Assembly (NCBI RefSeq): GCF_003048255.1
Contig: NZ_CP028487.1
Coordinates: 1,922,001-1,986,000 of the forward strand
Length of the DNA stretch: 64,000 nt
Reading direction: 5' to 3'
DNA from: Yersinia massiliensis
GTDB lineage: Bacteria > Pseudomonadota > Gammaproteobacteria > Enterobacterales > Enterobacteriaceae
Shown: piece after piece, positions 37,247-45,382 of the stretch
How positions within the stretch are numbered: the first letter of the stretch is position 1
Layout: each line of letters opens with the position of its first letter
Notes under the pieces: model-generated
What the model saw: the letters and a program-made list of their open reading frames with translations, nothing else
Database searches by the model: none
What the model was told of the DNA's origin: nothing
Program-made: the position numbers and the translations under genes

Positions 37247-38123
37247 CGTCTTAGCGTTTCGTCAACCAGACACAGCAAGGCCGGAGGCAACCGGTAAGGG
37301 GTTTGCCTTGATGCATAGAAAAATAATGGATCTGCCTTTCTACAGGACGGATTCTGAAGCTGTTCACCTGTGGTTCCATTTCATCCTTACCGCCAATCAC
37401 GCACCGGCAATAGTTAGTACTGAGCTAGGTGATGTCATGGTTCGTCGCGGTGAATTTATGACCGGTCGTAATAAGCTGGAATTGGCAACCGGTATCACAG
37501 GAAACCGCATCAAATATCTCATCGGTAAATTTGAAAAACTTGGGATGATCACTAAGTCAACCACCAAGAAATTCTCACTAATTTACGTCACAAAATACGA
37601 CGAATATCAGCCAAATTTAGTGCCAACAGATTACCAACAAAGTGCCATCGCAAACCCGCTGATACCAAGCGCTGGCGGCGAGGTTGTGCCAACAGATTAC
37701 CAACAAAGTGCCACAAACAATGAAGTAACTAATAACTCTATTACTAACGTAATAGAGAGTACCTCTTCAGCCGATAAAGCTGGAAAGAAAAAACCGTCAT
37801 TCAGTTGTGAAGATGTGGTCAATGTTTATCACGACATCCTACCAGAAGCTAAAGGCATCAGAGCACTCAGCGACAAACGCCGTAACCTGATCAAAACTTT
37901 CTGGGTGAAAGCCAGCAAGATAACTAGGCAACTGGACAGCCAGCCATTCACGCTGGAAAGCTGGAAAGCCTACCTGACTTACATTTCCACCAATTGCCGC
38001 TGGATGCTGGAAAACAGACCTGATGCTCGTTCTGGCAAGACGTGGCAGAAAAAGGGGTTGGAATATTTTCTGAACGACGAAACTTACCTGCTAGTCCGCG
38101 AGGGGGCCAAGGATGACCATTGA
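37239..38123 (+). CDS. Lambda O-like replication initiation protein
   Basis: 294 residues from the ATG at 37239, chosen because it overlaps the preceding gene in the usual way; the longer frame back to 37182 runs through it. The N-terminal winged-helix domain contains FALMHRKIMDLPFYRTDSEA and RRGEFMTGRNKLELATGI. The middle repeats VPTDYQQSA twice, and the C-terminus resembles DnaD/O. It should bind iterons inside its own gene and recruit the helicase encoded next. Confidence 0.85.
   Translation: MSNVLAFRQPDTARPEATGKGFALMHRKIMDLPFYRTDSEAVHLWFHFILTANHAPAIVSTELGDVMVRRGEFMTGRNKLELATGITGNRIKYLIGKFEKLGMITKSTTKKFSLIYVTKYDEYQPNLVPTDYQQSAIANPLIPSAGGEVVPTDYQQSATNNEVTNNSITNVIESTSSADKAGKKKPSFSCEDVVNVYHDILPEAKGIRALSDKRRNLIKTFWVKASKITRQLDSQPFTLESWKAYLTYISTNCRWMLENRPDARSGKTWQKKGLEYFLNDETYLLVREGAKDDH
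37620..37757 (+). repeat. Putative origin: two 28-bp direct repeats, inverted repeat and AT-rich stretch
   Basis: A perfect 28-bp direct repeat lies at 37620-37647 and 37686-37713, encoding VPTDYQQSA twice. It is followed by A+T-rich DNA with a perfect 9-bp inverted repeat CTCTATTAC / GTAATAGAG (37736-37757). Lambda and related phages also keep iterons, then an AT-rich element, inside O. Confidence 0.55.
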
Positions 38124-39519
38124 TTATAAATTACCTCCGCACAGCCTTGAAGCTGAGCAGAGTGTCCTTGGTGGGCTGATGATTGACGGCGGTGACACTG
38201 ATCGGTGCCGAGCTGTGTTTTCAATCCTCAAGTCTGAATCATTTTTCAGTCGCCCACACCGCGTTATTTACGAAGGTTTGCGTCGTCTGGACAGTCAGCA
38301 GCAACCGTTAGACTTGATCACGTTATCGGAATCTCTCGGTGATAGCGGTGAGCTGGATACGGTCGGCGGGTTCGGTTATCTGGCTGAGCTATCCAAGTAC
38401 ACACCCAGTGCCGCGAACATTGTCGCTTATGCGAACGTGATCCGCGATCGAGCTATGAAGCGTTACGGAATTGAGAAAGCCAATAAAATCACTGAGCTGT
38501 TCTATGCAAATGACGGCATGACGGCAGAGGAGAAATTCGAGGCGGCTCAATCGCTGTTTTCGCAGATAGCAGATCACGCCAAAACAGGTAATCAGCGAGG
38601 CTTACGCCGGTTCGAAGATGTATTTACGGATTGGGTTGATGTCGTGGAGAAGCGATTTGCTGGCGACCAAAGTGCTATCGGACTAACCAGCGGGATCGCG
38701 TCACTGGATGCCATGCTGGAACCTAAGCGCATTGTGAAGGGGTCGCTATTCGTCGTTGGTGCGCGTCCGAAGATGGGTAAAACCACGTTCTACCTCAACA
38801 TGGCTATCAACTGCGCGATGAATGAGAAGTTACCAGCGCTGGCGTTCAGTCTTGAAATGCCTGATTTGCAACTGGCCGAACGGATGATCACCCAGATATC
38901 CGGCGTATCAAGCAAGAATTTCTATCTTGATGGGTACGACGATAACCGGTTTGCTCTGGCTTCTGCCAAGGGCGTAGAGCTGGCTACTAACGGCAATCTC
39001 TACATCGACGACACACCGGGCCTTTCACTGGCGCACATTGTTTCAGAATGTCGTCGTATTAAGCGAGAGCGTGGCGTTGTCGGCATGGTGTTAGTTGACT
39101 ACCTGACGCTGATGAAAGCCGAGAAAGCTGATCGAAACGACTTGGCTTACGGGATGATCACCAAAGGACTTAAGAACCTCGCTAAAGAACTGGATTGCGT
39201 CGTTGTGCTGCTGACCCAGCTTAACCGTGATTTGGAAAAGCGTACCAACAAACGCCCACTCCCCAGCGACTCCCGCGATACCGGACAAATCGAACAGGAC
39301 TGTGACTACTGGCTCGGCATATACCGCGCTGGTGCTTACGACGATAACGCCAATCAGCATGATACAGAGCTGCTGATGAAGCTTAATCGCCACGGTGAAA
39401 ACGGCGTCGTGTATGTGGAGCAAAGATTCGGGGCAATTTATGACTGTGACCAGACTCAAGCTAGAGCAAAGGCTGATGAATCAGATCGCCGGTCATCCAA
39501 GCAACAAGGTGGTTTCTGA
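38113..39519 (+). CDS. Replicative DNA helicase, DnaB-like
   Basis: 468 residues. The N-terminal DnaB domain starts LPPHSLEAEQSVLGGLMIDG. The ATPase domain from about 185 has Walker A VGARPKMGKTTFYLNMAINC and Walker B-type VGMVLVDYLTLM, and the C-terminal IEQDCDYWLGIYR with DTELLMKLNRHGENGVVYVE. It unwinds phage DNA at the fork. It overlaps the O-like gene by 11 bases. Phages encoding their own helicase do not need a P-type loader. Confidence 0.96.
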   Translation: MTIDYKLPPHSLEAEQSVLGGLMIDGGDTDRCRAVFSILKSESFFSRPHRVIYEGLRRLDSQQQPLDLITLSESLGDSGELDTVGGFGYLAELSKYTPSAANIVAYANVIRDRAMKRYGIEKANKITELFYANDGMTAEEKFEAAQSLFSQIADHAKTGNQRGLRRFEDVFTDWVDVVEKRFAGDQSAIGLTSGIASLDAMLEPKRIVKGSLFVVGARPKMGKTTFYLNMAINCAMNEKLPALAFSLEMPDLQLAERMITQISGVSSKNFYLDGYDDNRFALASAKGVELATNGNLYIDDTPGLSLAHIVSECRRIKRERGVVGMVLVDYLTLMKAEKADRNDLAYGMITKGLKNLAKELDCVVVLLTQLNRDLEKRTNKRPLPSDSRDTGQIEQDCDYWLGIYRAGAYDDNANQHDTELLMKLNRHGENGVVYVEQRFGAIYDCDQTQARAKADESDRRSSKQQGGF

Positions 39520-39701
39520 TGGAACTCACACACGAAGATGAATTAACTATTGAGCAATATATTCGACTTGCTCACAACGGCTATACCGGACCAGTAGTTA
39601 TCTGGCTTGAACGGCTAAAAGAACTTCACATGAAACGCGCGGAGTTGATTGCTTGGACTGCTATCACCTGCGCCAGATACGAATCGAAGAGAGAGGCATG
39701 A
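39519..39701 (+). CDS. Hypothetical small phage protein
   Basis: 60 residues (MELTHEDELTIEQYIRLAHN at the start), starting at the helicase stop. No function recognised. Confidence 0.65.
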   Translation: MELTHEDELTIEQYIRLAHNGYTGPVVIWLERLKELHMKRAELIAWTAITCARYESKREA

Positions 39702-40003
39702 TGGACATAACTAAATCGCGTGAAGAGTTTGAAGCTGAATTCCGCAAGCAACACGCCGGCAATGCATATATTGAAATGCTGCTTAAGATGTACAACCACG
39801 GCACTGATGAAGATCCTGAAATTGATTACTACTCACTTGCTTCCCGCGACGCATGGAAGTGGTGGCAAGTATCCAGACGGGCGATCGAGGTGATATTACC
39901 TCCTGCTATCAATACGGAAGAAATCGGCAAGGCTATCTCAAAAGAGATCACTATGGCTCGCCTTGCAATTGCTGGCATTCGAATCAAGGGAGAGAGTGAA
40001 TGA
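39698..40003 (+). CDS. Hypothetical phage protein
   Basis: 101 residues from the ATG at 39698, which overlaps the previous stop; the longer frame back to 39653 overlaps the upstream gene by 49 bases. Contains EVILPPAINTEEIGKAISKE. Phage proteins with a repeated W-K-W motif (DAWKWWQVSRRAIEV) are common in this region; function unknown. Confidence 0.65.
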   Translation: MMDITKSREEFEAEFRKQHAGNAYIEMLLKMYNHGTDEDPEIDYYSLASRDAWKWWQVSRRAIEVILPPAINTEEIGKAISKEITMARLAIAGIRIKGESE

Positions 40004-40347
40004 GTGACTTAACAGTGACAGAACTTAAATCACGCGGCGAATTTTTTAAAAAAGGCAGCATCATCCCTCAGCGGATACTTAAAGGCCGAAGAAAGGCAAA
40101 GCACTTTGTGGTTTTCGGCTGCGACTCGTGGGTAATTCCAGCGCCTATGGGTTATGTAGTCATGGTCAACTCTGCATATGCTGATTGCGCAATAAGACTT
40201 AGAGGCCCGAGAAAAAATTGCAAACAATTAATCCTTCGTGGATCTCCATATTCCCCCAAGGGCATAACTAAATGGATAGGAAATGCTCTTATTACTGACA
40301 AAGAATGGGCCTCAAGGGTAGCTGTATGGCTGGGAGAAAGGGCATGA
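40000..40347 (+). CDS. Hypothetical phage protein
   Basis: 115 residues, basic (pI high), with GRRKAKHFVVFGCDSWVIPA. No recognised domain. It overlaps both neighbours by 4 bases. Confidence 0.65.
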   Translation: MSDLTVTELKSRGEFFKKGSIIPQRILKGRRKAKHFVVFGCDSWVIPAPMGYVVMVNSAYADCAIRLRGPRKNCKQLILRGSPYSPKGITKWIGNALITDKEWASRVAVWLGERA

Positions 40348-41039
40348 AAGAATTAGACAGTTTTACTGTAGAAGAGATTGAAGAAATTATAAGTTCCTGC
40401 CAGCAAGAGATTCATAACACTCCAACTAGTGATGAAATGCCAGTAAGCCCTCGAGAATTACTTTCCCTAGCCCGAATCGCGTTAGCTGCAAAGAGAGCTG
40501 AGCCTGTTGCTTATTGGAATGACGCTTGTGACTTAGATGATGGAGCGTTCAGTTATGCAAATGATGCCGGTTGCACAAGACCTCTCTACACCACCCCACA
40601 GTTGAACTCTCCGGAGATACCTGATTATAAATCTGCACTTCTTGGCTTGTTAACGAATCGCATATCAAAAGACCATTTAGGATTTTTCACTCTAGCTGGA
40701 ATAAATAAAACAAATCTAGTACGAGCCGTTGAAGTTTCTGAGGCAGCCATAAATTTTGAAAATGTACCACAAGTAGATATTGGTGAATGTTTAATACCTA
40801 ACGGTTGGAAGATAACGCAAGACTGGATTAAATGCAGTGACCGGCTACCTGATAAATCAGGAGACTATTTAGTTGCGTGTCACTACCCTGAATTTTATGC
40901 AAAATGCTGGGTGATGCATGTCATGGATTTCTGCCATACAGCTTATGAAACTCCAGTCATGCGGTGGTACAGCTCAGATAGGGCCCCATATATCAAATAC
41001 TGGATGCCACTCCCTACAGTGCCGGAGAAGCCACTATGA
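40344..41039 (+). CDS. DUF551-domain phage protein
   Basis: 231 residues from the ATG at 40344 (overlap with the previous stop). The C-terminal part (DWIKCSDRLPDKSGDYLVAC, RWYSSDRAPYIKYWMPLPTV) is the DUF551 domain of phage accessory proteins. The N-terminal part SFTVEEIEEIISSCQQEIHN is a helical extension. Role unknown. Confidence 0.75.
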   Translation: MKELDSFTVEEIEEIISSCQQEIHNTPTSDEMPVSPRELLSLARIALAAKRAEPVAYWNDACDLDDGAFSYANDAGCTRPLYTTPQLNSPEIPDYKSALLGLLTNRISKDHLGFFTLAGINKTNLVRAVEVSEAAINFENVPQVDIGECLIPNGWKITQDWIKCSDRLPDKSGDYLVACHYPEFYAKCWVMHVMDFCHTAYETPVMRWYSSDRAPYIKYWMPLPTVPEKPL

Positions 41040-41275
41040 GCGATTACCTAAATGTTGGTTTAGCCTTTGCGGGTTACTTGTTCATCATGTTTAAAACAGG
41101 CGAGTGGATGGCAAGAATCATCTGGAAGCAATGGGATAAACGCAAGAAAGAAGATCGAAAGCAGAAGGTCATTAACGAGCTGTATGACGCTTTCAATCTT
41201 AGTGAATTAACGGAGAGTGGCACGCTAAAAGTAGTAACCAAAAACGGCTTAACCATCATGATGTTTCGGAAGTGA
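41036..41275 (+). CDS. Hypothetical small membrane-associated phage protein
   Basis: 79 residues. Hydrophobic N-terminal segment (NVGLAFAGYLFIMFKTGEWM) followed by a basic helix KQWDKRKKEDRKQKVINELY. No function recognised. Confidence 0.6.
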   Translation: MSDYLNVGLAFAGYLFIMFKTGEWMARIIWKQWDKRKKEDRKQKVINELYDAFNLSELTESGTLKVVTKNGLTIMMFRK

Positions 41276-41277
41276 CT

Positions 41278-41715
41278 ATGGATAAACAAATATTCTTTCT
41301 ACGAAACGAGCAAGTAAGACGAAACCTGATAGCAGCAATAAACCAACTCCCCCTTGATGACCACCACCCCATAACAATCCGCATCACCGACTTTGACCGC
41401 TCCCTACTGCAAAACAGCATGTTCCACGCATTGTGTGGTGACGTGGCTAAGCAGGTTTTGTGGATGGAGAAAGAGCGCAATCTGGTTCAGTGGAAAACGT
41501 TATTCGTATCGGGCCACGCAATGGCAACCGGTATGGGTGCGGAAGTGGTGCCTGGATTAGAGGGCGAGTTCTGCAACATCAGGGAATCGACCGCCAAGAT
41601 GGGTATTAAGCGCATGACGAGCTTAATTGAATACTCGCAAGCATGGGCGGTCGGTAGTGGCGTGAAGTTGCGCGAGGTTCGCTACACCAATGATTATTTT
41701 GGGAGGGCAGCATGA
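41278..41715 (+). CDS. ninB: NinB-like recombination protein
   Basis: 145 residues from the ATG at 41278; a GTG two codons upstream (41272) is an alternative. RITDFDRSLLQNSMFHALCG, DVAKQVLWMEKERN and FVSGHAMATGMGAEVVPGLE match the NinB family (lambda Orf), a mediator that helps RecA or phage recombinases load on SSB-coated DNA. It lies in the nin position. Confidence 0.88.
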   Translation: MDKQIFFLRNEQVRRNLIAAINQLPLDDHHPITIRITDFDRSLLQNSMFHALCGDVAKQVLWMEKERNLVQWKTLFVSGHAMATGMGAEVVPGLEGEFCNIRESTAKMGIKRMTSLIEYSQAWAVGSGVKLREVRYTNDYFGRAA

Positions 41716-41918
41716 TTAACGGAATTATTTTCGGCGTTGCGGTATGCGCATTAGTCTGGGCCTCTTATCGCCTTGGCTGGGAGTCAGCGCATCAGACTGT
41801 AGCAACAGAGTGTCAACGGCTGGGTAAATTCTATGTTGGCAAGAAAACCTATCACTGCATAGTGATTGAGGATAAAGCTGATGAGGCAGATAAGCCCGAC
41901 CCAGATCGCACTAGATAA
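41712..41918 (+). CDS. Hypothetical small membrane protein
   Basis: 68 residues. One N-terminal transmembrane segment (MINGIIFGVAVCALVWASYR) then a cytoplasmic charged tail. Overlaps ninB by 4 bases. Confidence 0.6.
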   Translation: MINGIIFGVAVCALVWASYRLGWESAHQTVATECQRLGKFYVGKKTYHCIVIEDKADEADKPDPDRTR

Positions 41919-42041
41919 TCTCAAATTCAAAGTATCCCACCGAACCAAGCCTAAACCCCCAATCCCCGCCAGCGAAATACCTACATATGACCACATATGC
42001 GTTTTGTTGCGCGCAAAATTCGACAGAGTAAGGAGAACGCG

Positions 42042-42557
42042 ATGAGTGAGCAGTCATTAACTCACGATGAGCTATGCCTGATAGCTGAAAAGTTTCTCAG
42101 GAACAACGGATTTAAAGTGGCATTTCATGATCGCTTTGTTGCCGCCGTATCAACTGGAGAGCAACCAGATGCAATAGGGTTTAGAAATCTGGCGTCTTGC
42201 CTGATTGAAGCTAAGTGCTCCCGCTCTGATTTTTTGGCAGACAAGAAAAAGCGTTTTCGTATTGATCCAGAGCTAGGTATGGGCGACTGGCGGTTCTTTA
42301 TCTGTGAGCCGGGAATTATTAACGCCGCTGACCTGCCGCAAGGGTGGGGGTTATTGCACGTAAAGAACGGACGAGTTTACAAGGTACATGGCTGGCCCGG
42401 TAACGCTCTGTGGTGCTCTACAGCATCAAAGCCGTTCAGAGCCAACAAACAGGCTGAATGCGACTTCATGTACAGCGCCCTGCGAAGAATGCAAATCAGA
42501 GGTCACTTATCTGAAGTCTATGACGGACTGCCAAAGCCGGAGGTTAGCCATGCCTGA
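42042..42557 (+). CDS. Putative PD-(D/E)XK nuclease-like phage protein
   Basis: 171 residues from the ATG at 42042, which follows AAGGAGAACGCG; the frame extends to 41997 without support. The core PDAIGFRNLASCLIEAKCSR, SDFLADKKKRFRIDPELGMG has the D...ExK spacing (PDA...IEAK) of restriction-like nucleases. Family name not certain. It may process phage DNA ends or branched DNA. Confidence 0.6.
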   Translation: MSEQSLTHDELCLIAEKFLRNNGFKVAFHDRFVAAVSTGEQPDAIGFRNLASCLIEAKCSRSDFLADKKKRFRIDPELGMGDWRFFICEPGIINAADLPQGWGLLHVKNGRVYKVHGWPGNALWCSTASKPFRANKQAECDFMYSALRRMQIRGHLSEVYDGLPKPEVSHA

Positions 42558-42693
42558 ACTCCCCCAATCAATATGTATCTTCTGCTTCCTGATGCTTAAC
42601 AAGGGTGAAACCTACGCTCATCAGAAATGCATTGATAAAGCAGCGAAGGAGGTCGGGAATGATAGCCAAGCTCCCAAAGCACCGGAATTGTAA
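42550..42693 (+). CDS. Hypothetical small protein overlapping ninG
   Basis: 47 residues (MPELPQSICIFCFLMLNKGE at the start) with CIFC and HQKC cysteines that could bind zinc. Overlaps the nuclease-like gene by 8 bases and ninG by 35 bases in another frame. Confidence 0.5.
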   Translation: MPELPQSICIFCFLMLNKGETYAHQKCIDKAAKEVGNDSQAPKAPEL

Positions 42694-43267
42694 AGTATGC
42701 AACGATAGGTTTAAGCCAGCCGCGATATACGAGTGGTGGTGCTGCGAAAAGCATAAAGATGAGCACATAAAGCAGTTGGCGAAAAAAGCTCATGATGATG
42801 CGTTAAGAAAATCCGAACAGCGAAGGCGGGAGAAAGAGAAGAAGGAAAGAATAGCGTTAAAAGTCAGGAAAATTAACGCCAAGCCAAAAGCATATTGGAT
42901 TAAGCAGGCACAGCAAGCCGTCAACGCCTTTGTAAGAGCACGAGATTCAAACCTACCCTGCGTATCATGTGGCACTACTTCAGCAGCACAGTGGGACGCT
43001 GGGCACTACAGAACAACCTCAGCAGCACCTCAATTCAGATTCGACCCCCGACAAATACACAAACAATGTTCAGTATGCAACCAGCACAAGAGCGGGAATA
43101 TCGTTCCGTACCGCGTCGAGCTGATCAAGCGTATTGGAATTGAAACCGTTGAGGCTATCGAGAATAACCACGAACGCCGCAGCTATAGCGTTGAAGAGTT
43201 GAAAAGCATTCGTGATTACTACCGGTTGGAGTTGAAGCGGCTTAAAGAAACTCAGGAGGCAGCGTGA
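42659..43267 (+). CDS. ninG: NinG recombination protein (Rap-like)
   Basis: 202 residues from the ATG at 42659, preceded by GGAGG; upstream in-frame ATG codons lie inside the overlapping gene. CKVCNDRFKPAAIYEWWCCE-like zinc pattern at the N-terminus, a basic coiled-coil, then the HNH-like DAGHYRTTSAAPQFRFDPRQ, IHKQCSVCNQHKSGN. NinG/Rap resolves recombination intermediates. Fits between ninB and Q as in lambda. Confidence 0.93.
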   Translation: MIAKLPKHRNCKVCNDRFKPAAIYEWWCCEKHKDEHIKQLAKKAHDDALRKSEQRRREKEKKERIALKVRKINAKPKAYWIKQAQQAVNAFVRARDSNLPCVSCGTTSAAQWDAGHYRTTSAAPQFRFDPRQIHKQCSVCNQHKSGNIVPYRVELIKRIGIETVEAIENNHERRSYSVEELKSIRDYYRLELKRLKETQEAA

Positions 43268-44394
43268 AGCATAAACCATTTACATATTTGGTAGAGCAAG
43301 AAGGCCGAATGGATTGGGCCCTTTTAAAAGAGGCTCTAAAGTACAACCCTGAAACTGGAAACTTTACCAGCGCACTACATTCTGGCGTGAAAGTAAGAGG
43401 GATGATTGCAGAGAATGGTTACCTGAAGGTTTCATTTAACAAACAGGTTTTCTTTGCTCACAGGTTGGCGTGGTTCTATGTACATGGGAAATGGCCAACA
43501 GCAGATATTGACCATATTAACGGCAATCCTTCAGATAATAGACTTTGCAATTTAAGAGAGGCCACTCGAGCAAGAAATACCCATAACCAAAGGTTAGGCA
43601 AGTCAAATACATCTGGTGCCCGCTGCGTAAGTTGGAGTAGGAATGCTAAGAGGTGGGTCATTCAAATAACAAGGTTCGGACATAGATTCAATCTTGGCAC
43701 TCATGCTGATAAAGAAAAAGCAATTGAGATCGCTAATGAATTTCTCCGTAAAAGCGATGGGGAATTTTTCACTGATGTAACCAGTAGACACAACCTTCCT
43801 CAAGATAGGATCGCATTACTGGCTCTCATAAAGAAAAGCAGAGATGTCGATCCGGTAAAGACGCTTGAACCAACAAAAAGGATTTGGGCAAGTCACATGC
43901 TAAGTGGTTGGGGGAAATGGGCTTATAGCGGCTTGGAAGGTAAGACACAAATAAGCCCAATAGGTAGATTCATGGAGTCTGTGTCAGGTCGGGGGGCCAT
44001 AACAGCAGATGGAATCGTTGCAATCATTGAAGGACTACATGATCGCGGTTATTCAGGTGGGGAGCTTATCAATAAATTAGCGCAAATCATTGCAAGTTTA
44101 AAACACACCTCAGCTCCAGAGATAAGCGATGAAGAGGGTATGTTCATGGATCGGGTAATCATGAAAACCCTTGGGGCCGGAACGCCGTTAATGCGAGTTG
44201 CTGTTGATTACTTTGTCTATGGGCATCGCATTGAGACTATATCGCAATATCTAATTCGAATAACAAGCGGGGCGTTAACACCACCTCAAGCAAGGGACAG
44301 GATTAGATGGTGCATTAGAATTATTGAGGCAAAGATATATAACTCAATTCATCGAGAGCTTGAAATGAATGAATCTAATCAAAAAGCCGCATGA
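43264..44394 (+). CDS. HNH/AP2 homing-type nuclease fused to antiterminator-like domain
   Basis: 376 residues starting with GTG at 43264; an ATG at 43309 is the usual HNH start. Residues about 16-100 are the HNH part (YNPETGNFTS, AHRLAWFYVHGKWP, DIDHINGNPSDNRLCNLREA), and about 115-160 are AP2-like (SGARCVSWSRNAKRWVIQIT). Residues about 195-376 (LEPTKRIWASHMLSGWGKWA, RIRWCIRIIEAKIYNSIHRE) look like the DUF1133/Q-like protein normally expected at this place. One open frame covers both. Nuclease half firm, second half moderate. Confidence 0.75.
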   Translation: MKHKPFTYLVEQEGRMDWALLKEALKYNPETGNFTSALHSGVKVRGMIAENGYLKVSFNKQVFFAHRLAWFYVHGKWPTADIDHINGNPSDNRLCNLREATRARNTHNQRLGKSNTSGARCVSWSRNAKRWVIQITRFGHRFNLGTHADKEKAIEIANEFLRKSDGEFFTDVTSRHNLPQDRIALLALIKKSRDVDPVKTLEPTKRIWASHMLSGWGKWAYSGLEGKTQISPIGRFMESVSGRGAITADGIVAIIEGLHDRGYSGGELINKLAQIIASLKHTSAPEISDEEGMFMDRVIMKTLGAGTPLMRVAVDYFVYGHRIETISQYLIRITSGALTPPQARDRIRWCIRIIEAKIYNSIHRELEMNESNQKAA

Positions 44395-44462
44395 ATATAA
44401 TTAATGCAAGGTATTGCATAAAAATTATAAACGTGTATATTTCAGTTAAGTTCGGACGTCAA

Positions 44463-44537
44463 AGGCGAAGAGCGATGAGTCAGGGGATAAGCGGCGGCTC
44501 CTGACTTATAGATACCGCCGAGTTGGTCACTTCGCCT
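44463..44537 (+). ncRNA. Predicted structured RNA with pseudoknot
   Basis: An outer stem AGGCGAAG / CTTCGCCT (44463-44470, 44530-44537) encloses AGTCAGG / CCTGACT (44478-44484, 44500-44506) and CGGCGG / CCGCCG (44492-44497, 44515-44520). The last two stems interleave, which defines an H-type pseudoknot. All pairs are Watson-Crick. Located between the antiterminator-like gene and lysis genes, where lambda has the late promoter and leader RNA. Confidence 0.5.
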
Positions 44538-44584
44538 CAGGGCTGGAACTCCAACTAAGCAAGCTGAGAGGTTTGCAATCAAGA

Positions 44585-44612
44585 AGGCTCAGTTAATCGC
44601 TGGGCCTTTTTG
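44585..44612 (+). terminator. Intrinsic terminator 1 of 3 before lysis genes
   Basis: GGCTCAG-TTAATCG-CTGGGCC followed by TTTTT. Lambda-like phages place a terminator just after the late promoter, to be crossed by Q-modified polymerase. Confidence 0.75.
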
Positions 44613-44706
44613 CTATATAATACTAAGTGGCTAGGGTAGCTCCCGAAAAGCGGCATCGTCACCGCCTGCCTCTTAATCAATGACGAGCAACTAGACGAGG
44701 TTGTAT

Positions 44707-44868
44707 ATGGGAAATCGCAGATACAGCGCAAGAATACTTAAGCAGAAAAAAAACGATGAAGTTATTTTTTCTGCGGTAAATAAACTGTTTAAAGATCTTC
44801 TTGTGCGCGAATCGGTGAAAAATTCTAGCGATAGTCAGAGTGATATTTTCACTAAATTAATAAAGTAA
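44707..44868 (+). CDS. Hypothetical small phage protein
   Basis: 53 residues (MGNRRYSARILKQKKNDEVI at the start), basic. It sits between two terminators. A GACGAGGTTGTAT stretch precedes the ATG. No function recognised. Confidence 0.5.
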   Translation: MGNRRYSARILKQKKNDEVIFSAVNKLFKDLLVRESVKNSSDSQSDIFTKLIK

Positions 44869-44885
44869 TTACCCATCACAAAATT

Positions 44886-44908
44886 AAGGTCGCTAAGGCG
44901 GCCTTTTT
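44886..44908 (+). terminator. Intrinsic terminator 2 of 3 before lysis genes
   Basis: AAGGTCGCTAAGGCGGCCTT hairpin followed by TTTGC-type T-run. Same GGCCTTTTTGC end as the first and third terminators. Confidence 0.7.
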
Positions 44909-45032
44909 GCTTTTCTGCATTCGCATGGGTACTGGGTTGGTTAATCCAATCGTTGTGAAACAGTATCCAGCCGAATGTGGTGAAGCGGTTAAATCCAACA
45001 CTCGCCAAGGCGGGCATCACATCCAAACTTTT

Positions 45033-45058
45033 AAGGCTGCCAATTTGGTGGCCTTTTT
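45033..45058 (+). terminator. Intrinsic terminator 3 of 3 before lysis genes
   Basis: AAGGCTGCCA-ATT-TGGTGGCCTT hairpin and T-run, again ending GGCCTTTTTGC. It lies 120 bases before the holin. Confidence 0.7.
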
Positions 45059-45181
45059 GCATTTAGCTCACCGCCTACACCAATCAACCGCAAACACCCT
45101 CTAGCGAAAAGTGGAAACGGCGGGAGCTATTCCCTACACAACAGCAAATACACGCCCAGGCCAACTGGCAGGGGGAGACAA

Positions 45182-45382
45182 ATGAGAATGGACAAATATT
45201 CAAGCGGCTCATCCTACTGGTTCGGCGGTATAACCACGATGCTCGGTGCAATGTCATTAAACGAGTGGGCGCTTCTTATTGGTATTGCCTGCACCATTGG
45301 AACGTTTGGAGTGAATTGGTACTACAAGCGAAAAGAATATCAACTACGGGAGCGGTCAAATGTTTCCAGCTCTCCGCAATAA
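45182..45382 (+). CDS. Pinholin-like holin with dual start
   Basis: 66 residues. Start region M-R-M (ATG at 45182 and 45188) gives a two-start motif like phage 21 S (M-K-S-M). Then [20 protein letters not shown] and a second hydrophobic segment [20 protein letters not shown], and a basic C-terminus. Two-TM (class II) topology suits a pinholin paired with a SAR endolysin. The extra Arg in the long form may make it the antiholin. Confidence 0.75.
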   Translation: MRMDKYSSGSSYWFGGITTMLGAMSLNEWALLIGIACTIGTFGVNWYYKRKEYQLRERSNVSSSPQ

